Assembly: GCF_900101465.1 (NCBI RefSeq)
Contig: NZ_FMZM01000002.1
Coordinates: forward strand, 186,001 to 250,000
Direction: 5' to 3'
DNA length: 64,000 bases
DNA from: Nocardioides lianchengensis
Lineage (GTDB): Bacteria > Actinomycetota > Actinomycetes > Propionibacteriales > Nocardioidaceae
Positions 29,753 through 38,465 of this stretch are shown piece by piece; the first letter of the stretch is position 1, and the number at the start of each line of letters is the position of its first letter. The position numbers were made by a program, and so were the translations under genes. The notes under the pieces are model-generated. The model saw only the letters and a program-made list of their open reading frames with translations. It did not search any database and was not told the origin of the DNA.

Positions 29753-30595
29753 GTGTCTGAGGAAACGTACGACTGGGTCCGCCTTCTCCAGGAGAACCGC
29801 GACGACGTCCTGGCCCGCTGGACGGAGATCGTCCGCGGCAGCCTCGCCGGCCGGATGAGCGCCACGGAGTCGTCGCACGACCTCCGCGAGGTCCTCGACG
29901 CGCTGCTGGCCGGCCAGGGCAGCACCGACGTCCGGTCCCCGTCGTACGACGGTCTCCGCTCGCTGCTGGCAGAGCTGAGCCGGACCCGCGCGCGCCAGGG
30001 CTTCACGCCCACCGAGACCGCGGTCAGCGTCTTCGCGCTCAAGGAGGCCGTGCTCGGCCTGCTGCAGGCGTCGGGCGACCTGCGCGGCTACCGCGCCTTC
30101 GCCGACCTCTCCGGCCTGGTCGACGAGCTCGGGCTGTTCATGGTCGAGACCTACTCCGCGACGCGCGAGACGGTGATCGCCGAGCAGGCCGAGAGCCTGC
30201 TGGAGCTGTCGACGCCGGTGGTGAAGCTGTGGGACGGCATCGTCGCCCTGCCGCTGGTCGGCACCCTCGACTCCGCCCGCACCCAGGTGGTCATGGAGGC
30301 GCTCCTCCAGGCGCTCGTGGACACCGGCTCCGAGCACGCGATCATCGACATCACCGGCGTCGCGGCCGTCGACACCCAGGTCGCCCAGCACCTGCTGAAG
30401 ACCGTGCAGGCCGCCCGCCTCCTCGGCGCGGAGTGCATCATCTCCGGCATCCGGCCGCAGATCGCCCAGACCGTCGTCGCGCTCGGGATCGAATTCGGCG
30501 ACATCCAGACCAAGGCCAACCTCTCGGACGCCATGCTGCTGGCGCTGCGCCGGTCCGGCCTGGACGTCGTCAAGAGCGGACGGGGTCGCGGCTGA
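29753..30595 (+). CDS. rsbR: RsbR-type stressosome protein (RsbRD_N + STAS)
   Basis: GTG 29753 has GAGGAG nine bases upstream. Residues 10-150 form an RsbRD-type N-terminal helical sensor domain (WVRLLQENRDDVLARWTEIV, FTPTETAVSVFALKEAVLGL). Residues 160-275 form a STAS domain with the phosphorylatable Thr in IIDITGVAAVDTQVAQHL and the later GIRPQIAQTVVALGIEFG. In Bacillus, RsbR proteins build the stressosome core with RsbS. The N-terminal domain faces the cytoplasm and reads the signal. The stop overlaps rsbS by one base (TGATG). Confidence 0.92.
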   Translation: MSEETYDWVRLLQENRDDVLARWTEIVRGSLAGRMSATESSHDLREVLDALLAGQGSTDVRSPSYDGLRSLLAELSRTRARQGFTPTETAVSVFALKEAVLGLLQASGDLRGYRAFADLSGLVDELGLFMVETYSATRETVIAEQAESLLELSTPVVKLWDGIVALPLVGTLDSARTQVVMEALLQALVDTGSEHAIIDITGVAAVDTQVAQHLLKTVQAARLLGAECIISGIRPQIAQTVVALGIEFGDIQTKANLSDAMLLALRRSGLDVVKSGRGRG

Positions 30596-30993
30596 TGGAC
30601 CGGGTGCCGATCCTGCGCATCGGTGACGTGCTGCTGGTGTCGATCCAGGTCGACCTCCAGGACGACATCGCCCTCGCGCTCCAGGACGACCTCAGCCAGC
30701 GGATCGTCGACACCGGCGCCAAGGGCGTGCTGATCGACATCTCCGCGCTCGAGATCGTCGACAGCTTCGTCGGCCGGATGATCTCCACAACCGCCGCGGT
30801 CTCGCGGGTCCTGGACGCCGAGACCGTCGTCGTCGGCATGCAGCCGGCCGTCGCGATCACCCTGGTCGAGCTCGGCCTCACCCTGAGCGGGGTCCGCACC
30901 GCCCTCGACGTCGACCGCGGTCTGGCGATCCTGGCCGGGCGCGAGAGCGGCGTGGTCGCCGAGGCGGACGACGATGACCAGCTCGACGACTGA
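30595..30993 (+). CDS. rsbS: RsbS, stressosome STAS scaffold
   Basis: The 132-residue single STAS domain protein has the RsbS signature LIDISALEIVDSFVGRMI, where Ser is the RsbT target, and MQPAVAITLVELGLTLSGVRTALD. An acidic tail (EADDDDQLDD) extends past the family norm and overlaps the rsbT reading frame by 20 bases. It scaffolds the stressosome with RsbR and holds RsbT until phosphorylated. The start is ATG 30595, inside the TGATG junction. Confidence 0.93.
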   Translation: MDRVPILRIGDVLLVSIQVDLQDDIALALQDDLSQRIVDTGAKGVLIDISALEIVDSFVGRMISTTAAVSRVLDAETVVVGMQPAVAITLVELGLTLSGVRTALDVDRGLAILAGRESGVVAEADDDDQLDD

Positions 30994-31387
30994 GCCCACG
31001 ACGTACGCCGTCGCCGCGGACGCCGACGTGGTCCGCGTCCGCCAGGCGGTGCGGGACCTGGCCGTGCAGGCCAAGTTCTCCCTGGTCGACCAGACCAAGC
31101 TGGTCACCGCCACCAGCGAGCTGGCCCGCAACACCCTCGTGTACGGCGGGGGCGGCGAGGCCCTGGTCGCCCTCCTCGACAAGGCCGGCCGGCCCGGGAT
31201 CGAGATCTGGTTCCGCGACGAGGGGCCGGGCATCCCCGACCTGGACCTCGCGCTGACCGACGGCTGGACGAGCGGCGGCGGGATGGGCCTCGGGCTGTCC
31301 GGTGCCAAGCGGCTGGTGGACGAGTTCGAGGTCGACACCGCTCCGGACCGCGGCACGCGGGTCCGGATCGTCAAGTGGAGACGATGA
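30974..31387 (+). CDS. rsbT: RsbT serine/threonine kinase (HATPase)
   Basis: The 137-residue GHKL kinase has N-box TATSELARNTLVYGGGG, G1 box RDEGPGIPD and G2 lid GGGMGLGLSGAKRLVDEF. RsbT phosphorylates RsbR and RsbS under stress, is released and then activates a PP2C phosphatase. The gene overlaps rsbS by 20 bases and the following phosphatase gene by four (ATGA), so stoichiometry is set by coupling. Confidence 0.94.
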   Translation: MTSSTTEPTTYAVAADADVVRVRQAVRDLAVQAKFSLVDQTKLVTATSELARNTLVYGGGGEALVALLDKAGRPGIEIWFRDEGPGIPDLDLALTDGWTSGGGMGLGLSGAKRLVDEFEVDTAPDRGTRVRIVKWRR

Positions 31388-32403
31388 CCTCGGCCGACGG
31401 GTCCGGCGTCGTCCACGACGACGTCTGGATCCCCGTCGACGAGACCGCGGCGGTCGCCGGCGCCCGGCGCCGGGCCGGCGCCCTGGCCACGGCCGCCGGG
31501 CTGGCGGCCGACCGGGTCGGCGAGGTCGAGATCGTCGTCAGCGAGCTGGCGACCAACGTGGTCAAGCACGGTGGCGGCGGGGACCTGGTGCTCCGCCGGC
31601 TGCCGGAGACCGACGGTGGCGGCCTGCAGGTCGTGGCGGTCGACGCCGGCCCGGGCACCCGTCATCTCGAGGCGATGGCCGGGGACGGCCGGTCGAGCGC
31701 CGGCACGCTGGGCGTCGGCCTGGGCGCCGTACGGCGGCTCTCGGCGCGCGTCGACATGTGGTCGGCCCCGACCCGCGGCACCGTCGTGGTCGCCGGCCTG
31801 ACCGCCGACGGCAGCGACCACGAGCCGCTGGTGGCCGAGCTGCGCCGGCCGCTGCGCGGCGAGACGGTCTGCGGCGACGCGGTCGGGCACCGCGAGATCG
31901 ACGGCGGCACCCTGCTGGTGGTCGCCGACGGCCTGGGGCACGGCCCGCTCGCGGCCCAGGCGTCCTCGCGCGCGCTGGAGGTCTTCCACGCGGCCTCGTC
32001 CACGTCGCCCGCCGACCTGGTGCGGCGGATGCACCAGGCGCTGTCGGGCACCCGCGGCGCGGCGATCGCGGTCTGCCTGGTCGACCCCGCACGCCGGACC
32101 CTGGTCCATGCCGGCGTGGGCAACGTCAGCTGCCGGCTGGTCGGAGGGCGCCGGGCGCGCTGGCTCCCGTCGCAGCCCGGCATCGTCGGGCACAACCTGC
32201 CCCGCGTGCAGGAGCAGCCGGTCGACCTGGACGACTCCCAGCTGGTGGTCCTGCACAGCGACGGCCTGACCGAGAAGTGGTCGCCCGAGGACCTGCCCCC
32301 CGTCACCCGGCACGGCGCGACCGTGGTGGCCGCGGCGCTGCTGCGGGACGCGGGCACGCGCCGCGACGACGCGAGCGTGCTGGCGATGCGGGTCAGCGCA
32401 TGA
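31384..32403 (+). CDS. HATPase - PP2C (SpoIIE) fusion, RsbX-like
   Basis: The 339-residue protein has an N-terminal RsbT-like ATPase half (residues 10-140; SELATNVVKHGGGG, GTLGVGLGAVRRL) joined to a PP2C phosphatase (about 150-339; VADGLGHGPLAAQASS, VVLHSDGLTEKWSPED, RRDDASVLAMRV). The phosphatase keeps the metal-binding Asp residues in DGLGHG, SDGLTE and DDAS. Its position after rsbT fits RsbX, which resets RsbR and RsbS by dephosphorylation. ATG 31384 overlaps the rsbT stop. A GTG nine bases earlier is an alternative. Confidence 0.9.
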   Translation: MTSADGSGVVHDDVWIPVDETAAVAGARRRAGALATAAGLAADRVGEVEIVVSELATNVVKHGGGGDLVLRRLPETDGGGLQVVAVDAGPGTRHLEAMAGDGRSSAGTLGVGLGAVRRLSARVDMWSAPTRGTVVVAGLTADGSDHEPLVAELRRPLRGETVCGDAVGHREIDGGTLLVVADGLGHGPLAAQASSRALEVFHAASSTSPADLVRRMHQALSGTRGAAIAVCLVDPARRTLVHAGVGNVSCRLVGGRRARWLPSQPGIVGHNLPRVQEQPVDLDDSQLVVLHSDGLTEKWSPEDLPPVTRHGATVVAAALLRDAGTRRDDASVLAMRVSA

Positions 32404-33743
32404 GCCCGCAGCACGACCTGACCACGCTGGTCCTGGCCGAGGACGCCGACGTCTTCACGGCCCGCCAGCTCGGCCGCGAGCTGGCGAGCTCGCTCGGTCT
32501 CGACCGGCTGGACGCGACCCGGGTCGCCACCGCGATCAGCGAGCTCTCCCGGGTCGCCGTGGCGGTCGGCGGCGGCCGGGTCACGTACGCCGTGCGCGAG
32601 TCCGGGGAGCTGGTCGCGGTCGTGCGCGCCGCCGCGGGTCTCGGGCCGGACGACGAGAGCGTCCGGGCGGCCACCCGGCTGGTCGACTCGCTCGTCCACG
32701 AGCGCGAGGGCGACCGTGTGACCGTGGTCGTCACGAAAGCGCCGCCCACAGCGTCCGTGCTCTCCCCCGCGCAGGTGCAGCAGCTCCGCGGGCGGGTGAG
32801 CCACCACGACCAGAGCACCCCGATCGAGGAGCTGCGCCAGCAGCACGCCGAGCTGGTCTCGGTCCTGGAGGAGGTGCGTGCCAAGAACGTCGAGCTGGAG
32901 ACCCTGAACCGGGAGCTCGAGGAGACCAACCACGGCGTGATGGCGCTCTACCACGAGCTGTCGGGCGAGCTCGAGCGCACCAACCAGGGCGTGGTGGCGC
33001 TCTACGCCGAGATCGACGACAAGAACGACCGGCTGAGCGCGGCCAGCGAGGCCAAGAGCCGGTTCCTGCGCAGCATCAGCCACGAGCTGCGCACGCCGGT
33101 CAACTCCGTCCTCGGGCTGACCCGGCTGCTCACCGACCCCGGGGCGGGCAGCCTCAGCCCGGAGCAGGCCGAGCAGGTCGGCTTCATCCGCACCAGCGCC
33201 ACCGACCTGCTCGGGCTGGTCAACGAGCTGCTCGACCTGGCCAAGGCCGAGTCCGGGCGGCTGGTCCCCGACCCGCAGGACCTCGTCCTGCGCGAGCTGT
33301 TCGACGACCTCGCGAACATGACCGGCCCGCTGCTGCGCGACGGCGTACGCCTCGTCGTCGACGCGGGCCGGCCCGGCGCCGTCGTGCACACCGACCCCGA
33401 CCTGGTCCGGCACGTGCTGCGCAACCTGCTCAGCAACGCCGCGAAGTTCACCGAGGCCGGCACCGTCACCCTCGCGGCCGACCAGGACGCCGACGGGACG
33501 ACGATCAGCGTCACCGACACCGGGGTGGGCCTGACCGAGGAGGACCGCGAACGGGTCTTCGAGGAGTTCTTCCAGGCCCGCACCCCCCTCCACGCCACGG
33601 CCCGCGGCACCGGCCTCGGCCTGCCCTTCGCGCTCGGGGTCGCCCAGGCCCTCGGCGGCGACATCGAGGTCACCAGCACGCCGGAGCTCGGCAGCCGGTT
33701 CGCCCTCCGCCTGCCCCTGCGGCCACCGGAGCCCGCCCCGTGA
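32400..33743 (+). CDS. soluble sensor histidine kinase with degenerate RsbT-like N-terminus
   Basis: The 447-residue kinase has no membrane segment. Residues 1-110 resemble an RsbT-like ATPase whose N-box lacks the catalytic Asn (ISELSRVAVAVGGG). Residues 140-235 are a long coiled coil (LRQQHAELVSVLEEVRAKN, LNRELEETNHGVMALYHEL). A HisKA domain (FLRSISHELRTPVNSVLGL) and HATPase (NLLSNAAKFTEAG, DTGVGLTEEDRERVFEEF) follow. The start ATG 32400 overlaps the previous stop. I infer that it links stressosome state to phosphotransfer onto the next protein. Confidence 0.9.
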   Translation: MSPQHDLTTLVLAEDADVFTARQLGRELASSLGLDRLDATRVATAISELSRVAVAVGGGRVTYAVRESGELVAVVRAAAGLGPDDESVRAATRLVDSLVHEREGDRVTVVVTKAPPTASVLSPAQVQQLRGRVSHHDQSTPIEELRQQHAELVSVLEEVRAKNVELETLNRELEETNHGVMALYHELSGELERTNQGVVALYAEIDDKNDRLSAASEAKSRFLRSISHELRTPVNSVLGLTRLLTDPGAGSLSPEQAEQVGFIRTSATDLLGLVNELLDLAKAESGRLVPDPQDLVLRELFDDLANMTGPLLRDGVRLVVDAGRPGAVVHTDPDLVRHVLRNLLSNAAKFTEAGTVTLAADQDADGTTISVTDTGVGLTEEDRERVFEEFFQARTPLHATARGTGLGLPFALGVAQALGGDIEVTSTPELGSRFALRLPLRPPEPAP

Positions 33744-35260
33744 GCACCCCGACCGTGCTGGTCTGCGACGACACCCCGGCCAAGCGCTACGTGCTCGCGA
33801 GCTGGCTGCGGCGCTCCGGGTACGGCGTGGTCGAGTGCGACACCGCCGCCGGCGCCCTCGAGCTGCTGCACCACGAGCCCGTTGACCTCGCCGTGCTCGA
33901 CATCCACCTGCCCGACGGCAACGGCCTCGACATCACCCGCGCGCTCCGCGCCGACCCGGTCCTGGCCTCGACCCCGGTCGTGCACGTGTCCGCGGTGGCG
34001 ATGGAGACCTCCGACAAGGTGACCGCGCTGGACCAGGGGGCCGACGCCTACCTGGTCGACCCGATCGAGCCGGAGGAGCTGCTCTCGACGGTGCGGGCGC
34101 TGCTGCGCTCCTTCGGCGCCCGCCGCGACGCCGAGCTGCTCGCCACCCGGCTCGGGCGACTCAACCGCGCCGTCGTCCGGCTGCACGTGGCGGCCAGCCC
34201 GGCCCGGCTCGCCGAGGCCAGCGCCCGGGCCGCCGCCGAGGTGGTCGGCGGGGCCGCCGCGGCTCAACTCGTCGACGACCAGGGCACCGCCTGGCGGACC
34301 GTCGTCACCGGGCCGGAGTCCGACGCCGTCGCGACGTCGACCGCGCTCCCGGACCCCGACCCGGAGGCCTGGACCGACCGGCTGCCCACCGTCGCCGGCG
34401 GCTGGACCAGCTGGGCGGTCGCGACCGACCGCGGGGCGATCGGGGCGGTCGCCGTACCGGCTGCCGGGCCGGACGACGACGAGGACCAGGTCGACGTGCT
34501 CCTGCAGCGGCTGGCCCAGGCGACCGCGGTCGCGGCCGAGAACCTCCGGGCGCTCGAGCTCGAGCACCGCACCGCCCTGATGCTCCAGCGCAGCCTGCTC
34601 CCCGGTGTGCTGCCCGAGCCCGAGGGCCTGGTCCTGGCCGCGCGCTACCGCGCCTCCCAGCAGCAGGCCGAGGTCGGGGGCGACTTCTTCGACGCGTTCG
34701 AGGTCGACGGCCGCTGCCTCCTGGTCATCGGCGACGTCCAGGGCCACTCGCTCGAGGCGGCCGTGGTGATGGCCGAGCTGCGCTACTCCCTGCGCGCCTA
34801 CGCGTACGACGGCCACGGCCCGGAGGCCGTCGTCGACCGGCTCGACCGGCTCCTGGACCGGTCCGGCTCCGGCCTGATCGCCACCATCGCCGTGCTCGCG
34901 GTCGCCGCCGACCGGCGCTCGGTCGAGGTCGTCTGCGCCGGCCACCCCGCGCCGCTGCTCGTGCGGGCCGGCACCGCCCGCCCCCTCGAGGCCCGCGGCC
35001 CGTTGCTCGGCGCGATGATCGGCGGGCACCCGTCGACGTCGTACGAGCTGGAGGCGGGTGACCGCCTGCTGCTCTTCACCGACGGCCTGGTCGAGCGCCG
35101 CCGCGAGCCGATCGACGTCAACATCGACCGGCTGGCAGCCCAGGCGGCCGCGGCCGGCGGCTCGCCCGAGGAGCTCGCCGACGCCCTGGTCGCGACGTGG
35201 AGCGACAGCGAGGACGACGTCGCGCTGCTGGTCGTCGACGTGCTGGGTCAGCCCGCGTAG
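33740..35260 (+). CDS. receiver - PP2C (SpoIIE/RsbU-like) phosphatase
   Basis: The 506-residue protein has a receiver domain (1-125) with the phospho-acceptor Asp in LAVLDIHLPDGNG. A GAF-like middle region (140-275) follows, then an RsbU-type PP2C (280-503: EVGGDFFDAFEVDG, VIGDVQGHSLEAAVVMAELR, LFTDGLVERRREP, SEDDVALLVVDV). The conserved receiver Lys-Pro pair is Asp-Pro here (YLVDPIEPEEL), so phosphorylation signalling may be altered. The output would be dephosphorylation of an anti-sigma-factor antagonist not encoded in this window. It overlaps the kinase by four bases and converges on psuG with a 13-bp overlap. Confidence 0.9.
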   Translation: MSTPTVLVCDDTPAKRYVLASWLRRSGYGVVECDTAAGALELLHHEPVDLAVLDIHLPDGNGLDITRALRADPVLASTPVVHVSAVAMETSDKVTALDQGADAYLVDPIEPEELLSTVRALLRSFGARRDAELLATRLGRLNRAVVRLHVAASPARLAEASARAAAEVVGGAAAAQLVDDQGTAWRTVVTGPESDAVATSTALPDPDPEAWTDRLPTVAGGWTSWAVATDRGAIGAVAVPAAGPDDDEDQVDVLLQRLAQATAVAAENLRALELEHRTALMLQRSLLPGVLPEPEGLVLAARYRASQQQAEVGGDFFDAFEVDGRCLLVIGDVQGHSLEAAVVMAELRYSLRAYAYDGHGPEAVVDRLDRLLDRSGSGLIATIAVLAVAADRRSVEVVCAGHPAPLLVRAGTARPLEARGPLLGAMIGGHPSTSYELEAGDRLLLFTDGLVERRREPIDVNIDRLAAQAAAAGGSPEELADALVATWSDSEDDVALLVVDVLGQPA

Positions 35261-36159
35261 GCCGCCGCGATCGCCGCGCCGAGGCGGGCGTTGGCGCGCA
35301 CCAGGGCGATGTTGGCGGTGAGGCTGGCGCCGCCGGTGATCTCCACGATCCGCCCCAGGAGGTACGGCGTCGCCTCCTTGCCGTGGATGCCGAGCGCGTC
35401 CATGTCGGCCAGGGCCTGGTCAATGATCCCGCCGATCTCGGCGGCCGGGATCTCGTCCTCGACCGGGATCGGGTGCGCGACGACGACGCCGCCCCCGAGG
35501 CCGAGGTCCCACTTGGCCCGCATGACCGCGGCGACCTGCTCGGGGCCGTCGACCCGCATCGGGGCGGCGTGGCCGCTGGAGCGGGAGTAGAAGGAGGGGA
35601 ACTCGTCGCTGCCGTCGACCAGCACCGGCACACCGAGGGTCTCCAGCGTCTCGAGGGTGAGCCCGATGTCGAGGATGCTCTTCACGCCGGCGCTGACGAC
35701 GGCGACGTCGGTCTGGCCGAGCTCGGTGAGGTCGGCGCTGATGTCGAAGGTCTGCTGGGCGCCACGGTGCACGCCGCCCAGGCCGCCGGTGACGAACACC
35801 TTGATGCCGGCGAGGGCCGCCAGCCGCATGGTCGCCGCGACGGTGGTGGCGCCGTGCAGGCGGCGGGCGACGACGTACGGCAGGTCGCGGACGCTGACCT
35901 TGGTGACGTCGCCGTGGCTCGCGAGCAGCTCCAGGTCCTCGGGCGACAGGCCGATGCGCGGGGTGCCGTCGAGGACGGCGATGGTCGCCGGGACGGCACC
36001 GTGCTCGCGCACGATCCCCTCGACCTCGGTGGCCATCGCGACGTTCTGCGGGTAGGGCATCCCGTGGCTGATGATCGTGCTCTCGAGCGCGACGACCGGG
36101 CGGCCCTCGGCGAGCGCGTCGGCCACCTCCGGGGTCACGGTCAGCATCGGGTGGGTCAT
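35248..36159 (-). CDS. psuG: pseudouridine-5'-phosphate glycosidase
   Basis: The 303-residue enzyme opens with VVALESTIISHGMPYPQNV and contains GTPRIGLSPEDLE, VRDLPYVVARRLHGATTVAATM, VFVTGGLGGVHRGAQ and VSAGVKSILDIG, all conserved in PsuG. These include the catalytic Lys region and the Mn-binding acidic residues. It splits pseudouridine 5'-phosphate into uracil and ribose 5-phosphate in the second step of pseudouridine breakdown. It overlaps psuK by four bases. Confidence 0.95.
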   Translation of the reverse strand: MTHPMLTVTPEVADALAEGRPVVALESTIISHGMPYPQNVAMATEVEGIVREHGAVPATIAVLDGTPRIGLSPEDLELLASHGDVTKVSVRDLPYVVARRLHGATTVAATMRLAALAGIKVFVTGGLGGVHRGAQQTFDISADLTELGQTDVAVVSAGVKSILDIGLTLETLETLGVPVLVDGSDEFPSFYSRSSGHAAPMRVDGPEQVAAVMRAKWDLGLGGGVVVAHPIPVEDEIPAAEIGGIIDQALADMDALGIHGKEATPYLLGRIVEITGGASLTANIALVRANARLGAAIAAAYAG

Positions 36160-37220
36160 GCGTGTCTCCTGACGAGGCGGTCGGTGAGGTCGGGACGGAC
36201 GGTGTGGGTGCTGGCGACGGTGAGGGCGGCGGCCGCGTGCCCGTACGACGCGGCCGCGACCTCGTCCTCGCCGGCCAGCACGGCGTGGCAGAAGGCGGCG
36301 AGCATCGCGTCGCCGGCGCCGGTGACGTCGACGACCTCGGCGGCGGGGACGGCAGGGATCCGATGGACGCCGGTCGGCCCGCTGAGCAGCGACCCCTCCG
36401 CGCCGAGGCGGACCCAGACCCAGGTCACGCCGCGCGCGTGCAGGGCGTCGGCGTCGCCGCCGAGCGCGGCAAGCTCGTCGCGATTGGGCGTGACGGCGTA
36501 CACCGGTCGGCTGGGGTCGAGCAGGTCCCGCAGCTTCTCGGCCTTGGGCACGCTCACCGGCTCCAGGACGACACGTACGTCGGCGGCCGCGGCCAGGTCG
36601 AGGGCGTAGCCCAGCGTCGGCGCGGCCAGGTTGCCGTCGAGGACGACCAGGCTCGCCGCGGCGACCAGGTCGCGGGCGGCGTCGACGTCGGCCGGGGCGA
36701 GCTCGTCGGTCGCGCGCATGTCCGCGACCGCGACCACCAGCTCGCCGTCGGCGTCGAGGACCGCGGTGTAGGTGCCGGTGCCGTGCGGGCTGCGCAGCAC
36801 GTGCTCGACCCGGACGCCGGCGTCGGAGGTGGCGGCCAGGACCTGGTCGCCGAGCGGGTCGGCGCCGACCGCCGCGACCAGGTGGGTGCGGGTGCCGAGG
36901 CGGGCCAGGTTCTCGGCGACGTTGCGGCCGACCCCGCCGGCGGCGAGCGCGGAGTGGCCGGGGTTGCTCGTGCCGGGCTGGGCGCTGCGGGCGCTGCGCG
37001 CCTTGACGTCCATGTTGGCGCCGCCGATCACCACGACCGAGGGCCCGTCGCCGAGCACGTAGCCGCGTCCGAGGATCACGCCCTTCTTGCCCAGGTTGGA
37101 CAGGTGCACGTTGACCGCCGCGCGGGTGGTGCCGAGCGCGTCGGCGAGGGCCGCCGAGCCGAGCAGCGGGTCGCGGCGCAGCAGGGCCACGATCTCGCTC
37201 TCCCGCTCGGTCAGGCTCAC
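36156..37220 (-). CDS. psuK: pseudouridine kinase with N-terminal winged helix (PfkB family)
   Basis: The 354-residue protein fuses a winged helix (1-55: TERESEIVALLRRDPLLGSA, ALADALGTTRAAVNVHLSNL) to a PfkB sugar kinase (60-350: VVVIGGANMDVKARS, GGVGRNVAENLARLG, and the ATP/anion-hole motif DVTGAGDAMLAAFCHA with the catalytic Asp). Its partner psuG assigns pseudouridine as the substrate. The helix-turn-helix suggests it also represses its own operon. Translation starts at GTG 37220, three bases after the YibE/F stop, next to an AT-rich patch that may be its operator. Confidence 0.9.
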   Translation of the reverse strand: MSLTERESEIVALLRRDPLLGSAALADALGTTRAAVNVHLSNLGKKGVILGRGYVLGDGPSVVVIGGANMDVKARSARSAQPGTSNPGHSALAAGGVGRNVAENLARLGTRTHLVAAVGADPLGDQVLAATSDAGVRVEHVLRSPHGTGTYTAVLDADGELVVAVADMRATDELAPADVDAARDLVAAASLVVLDGNLAAPTLGYALDLAAAADVRVVLEPVSVPKAEKLRDLLDPSRPVYAVTPNRDELAALGGDADALHARGVTWVWVRLGAEGSLLSGPTGVHRIPAVPAAEVVDVTGAGDAMLAAFCHAVLAGEDEVAAASYGHAAAALTVASTHTVRPDLTDRLVRRHA

Positions 37221-37260
37221 CCTTAGAAGGCTAAAGCATCCTTATCAGAATTAGTAGAGG
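37221..37260. promoter_or_regulatory. AT-rich patch at yibE/psuK junction, possible psuK operator
   Basis: About 40 bases spanning the YibE/F stop and the psuK start are far more AT-rich than their surroundings. They contain an AAGG-n9-CCTT dyad (AAGGCTAAAGCATCCTT, plus strand 37228-37244). Because psuK has its own winged helix, this could be an internal promoter/operator. Confidence 0.35.
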
Positions 37261-38437
37261 GAGCCGGGACCGTGGCGACGGCGATCGCGGTCGTGACGGG
37301 GACGGCGAGGACCAGCCCGATGCTGGTGGCCAGCGTGCGGACCACCTCCTGGGCGATCTCCTCGGTGGCCAGCAGGTCGACGACCGGGAGGCCGTAGAGC
37401 TCCAGGACCAGGAGCACGGTCAGCGCCGTGCCGGCGTAGGCGAAGACGATCGTGTAGATCGTCGAAGCGATGTGGTCGCGGCCGATCCGCATGCCGCTGG
37501 CGAACAGCCGCGACCGGCTCATCCCCGGCGCGGCCCCGCGCAGCTCCCAGACCGCGGAGGCCTGGGTGATGGTGACGTCGTTGAGCACGCCGAGCCCCGC
37601 GATGATCACCGCGCAGGTCATCAGGCCGGAGAAGTCCAGGTCGGGCGCGAAGCCCGACAGCACCGTCGATCCGTCGTCGCCGATGCCGCTGAGGCTGGTC
37701 GCGCGCACGGCCAGCCAGCCGACGACCGCGGTGAGGGCGACGCCGACGTGGGTGCCGGCCAGGGCCGCGCTGGTCCGGATGGAGAAGCCGTGGGTCGTGA
37801 AGAGGACGACGTACATGATCGCGGCGGAGCCGACCAGCCCGACCGCGATCGCGGGCTCGCCGACCAGCAGCGCGGGCAGCACGAACTGCAACAGCACCAG
37901 ACCCGCGAAGCCCAGCCCGACCAGGGCCAGCACGCCACGCAGCCGGGCCACCGCGACCACGACCAGCGCGAACAGGCCGACCATGATCCAGATCGGCCGG
38001 GTCCGGTCGACGCCGAACCAGCTCACCCGGTCCGGCTCGCCCGCCGCGCCCGGCGTGACGACCAGCCGGACGGTGTCGCCGGCCCCGAGGTCGGAGTCGA
38101 GGACCTGCGGCGGCACCTGCAGGCCGACCTCCTCGCCGTCGTACGACACCACCAGCTGGTCGGCCTCGGTCCGGACCACCTCGGCGGTCGGGAACTCCAC
38201 CCCCGGCGCCGCGAACGGCACCGAGCTGGTCAGCTCGTCGACCTTGCCGCCGTCCGGCCACAGCTGCCAGACACCCACCGCGGTCACCACGGCGACCAGC
38301 GCGAGGAAGGCCAACAGCACCGTCCGCGGGCCGCGGCCGATGCGCAGGTCGGGGGCGTCGTGGGTGTGCGAGTGGCCGGCGTGGTCGTCACGTCGGCGCT
38401 CACGTCGGTGGGAGTGGGCGCCGGCCATGGGAGTCAT
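37223..38437 (-). CDS. YibE/F family membrane protein
   Basis: The 404-residue protein has a His-rich cytoplasmic N-terminus (AGHSHTHDAPD), one anchor helix, an extracytoplasmic beta domain (about 60-150) and about eight further helices with the YibE/F motifs GFAPDLDFSGLMTCAVIIAG, LGVLNDVTITQASAVWELRG and RIGRDHIASTIYTIVFAYAG. The function of the family is unknown, though transport has been proposed. It is the first gene of a run with psuK and psuG. The C-terminal tail STNSDKDALAF uses unusually AT-rich codons. Confidence 0.9.
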   Translation of the reverse strand: MTPMAGAHSHRRERRRDDHAGHSHTHDAPDLRIGRGPRTVLLAFLALVAVVTAVGVWQLWPDGGKVDELTSSVPFAAPGVEFPTAEVVRTEADQLVVSYDGEEVGLQVPPQVLDSDLGAGDTVRLVVTPGAAGEPDRVSWFGVDRTRPIWIMVGLFALVVVAVARLRGVLALVGLGFAGLVLLQFVLPALLVGEPAIAVGLVGSAAIMYVVLFTTHGFSIRTSAALAGTHVGVALTAVVGWLAVRATSLSGIGDDGSTVLSGFAPDLDFSGLMTCAVIIAGLGVLNDVTITQASAVWELRGAAPGMSRSRLFASGMRIGRDHIASTIYTIVFAYAGTALTVLLVLELYGLPVVDLLATEEIAQEVVRTLATSIGLVLAVPVTTAIAVATVPAPSTNSDKDALAF

Positions 38438-38465
38438 TCTCCCCGGCGGTGGCTACCGTGCCTCC

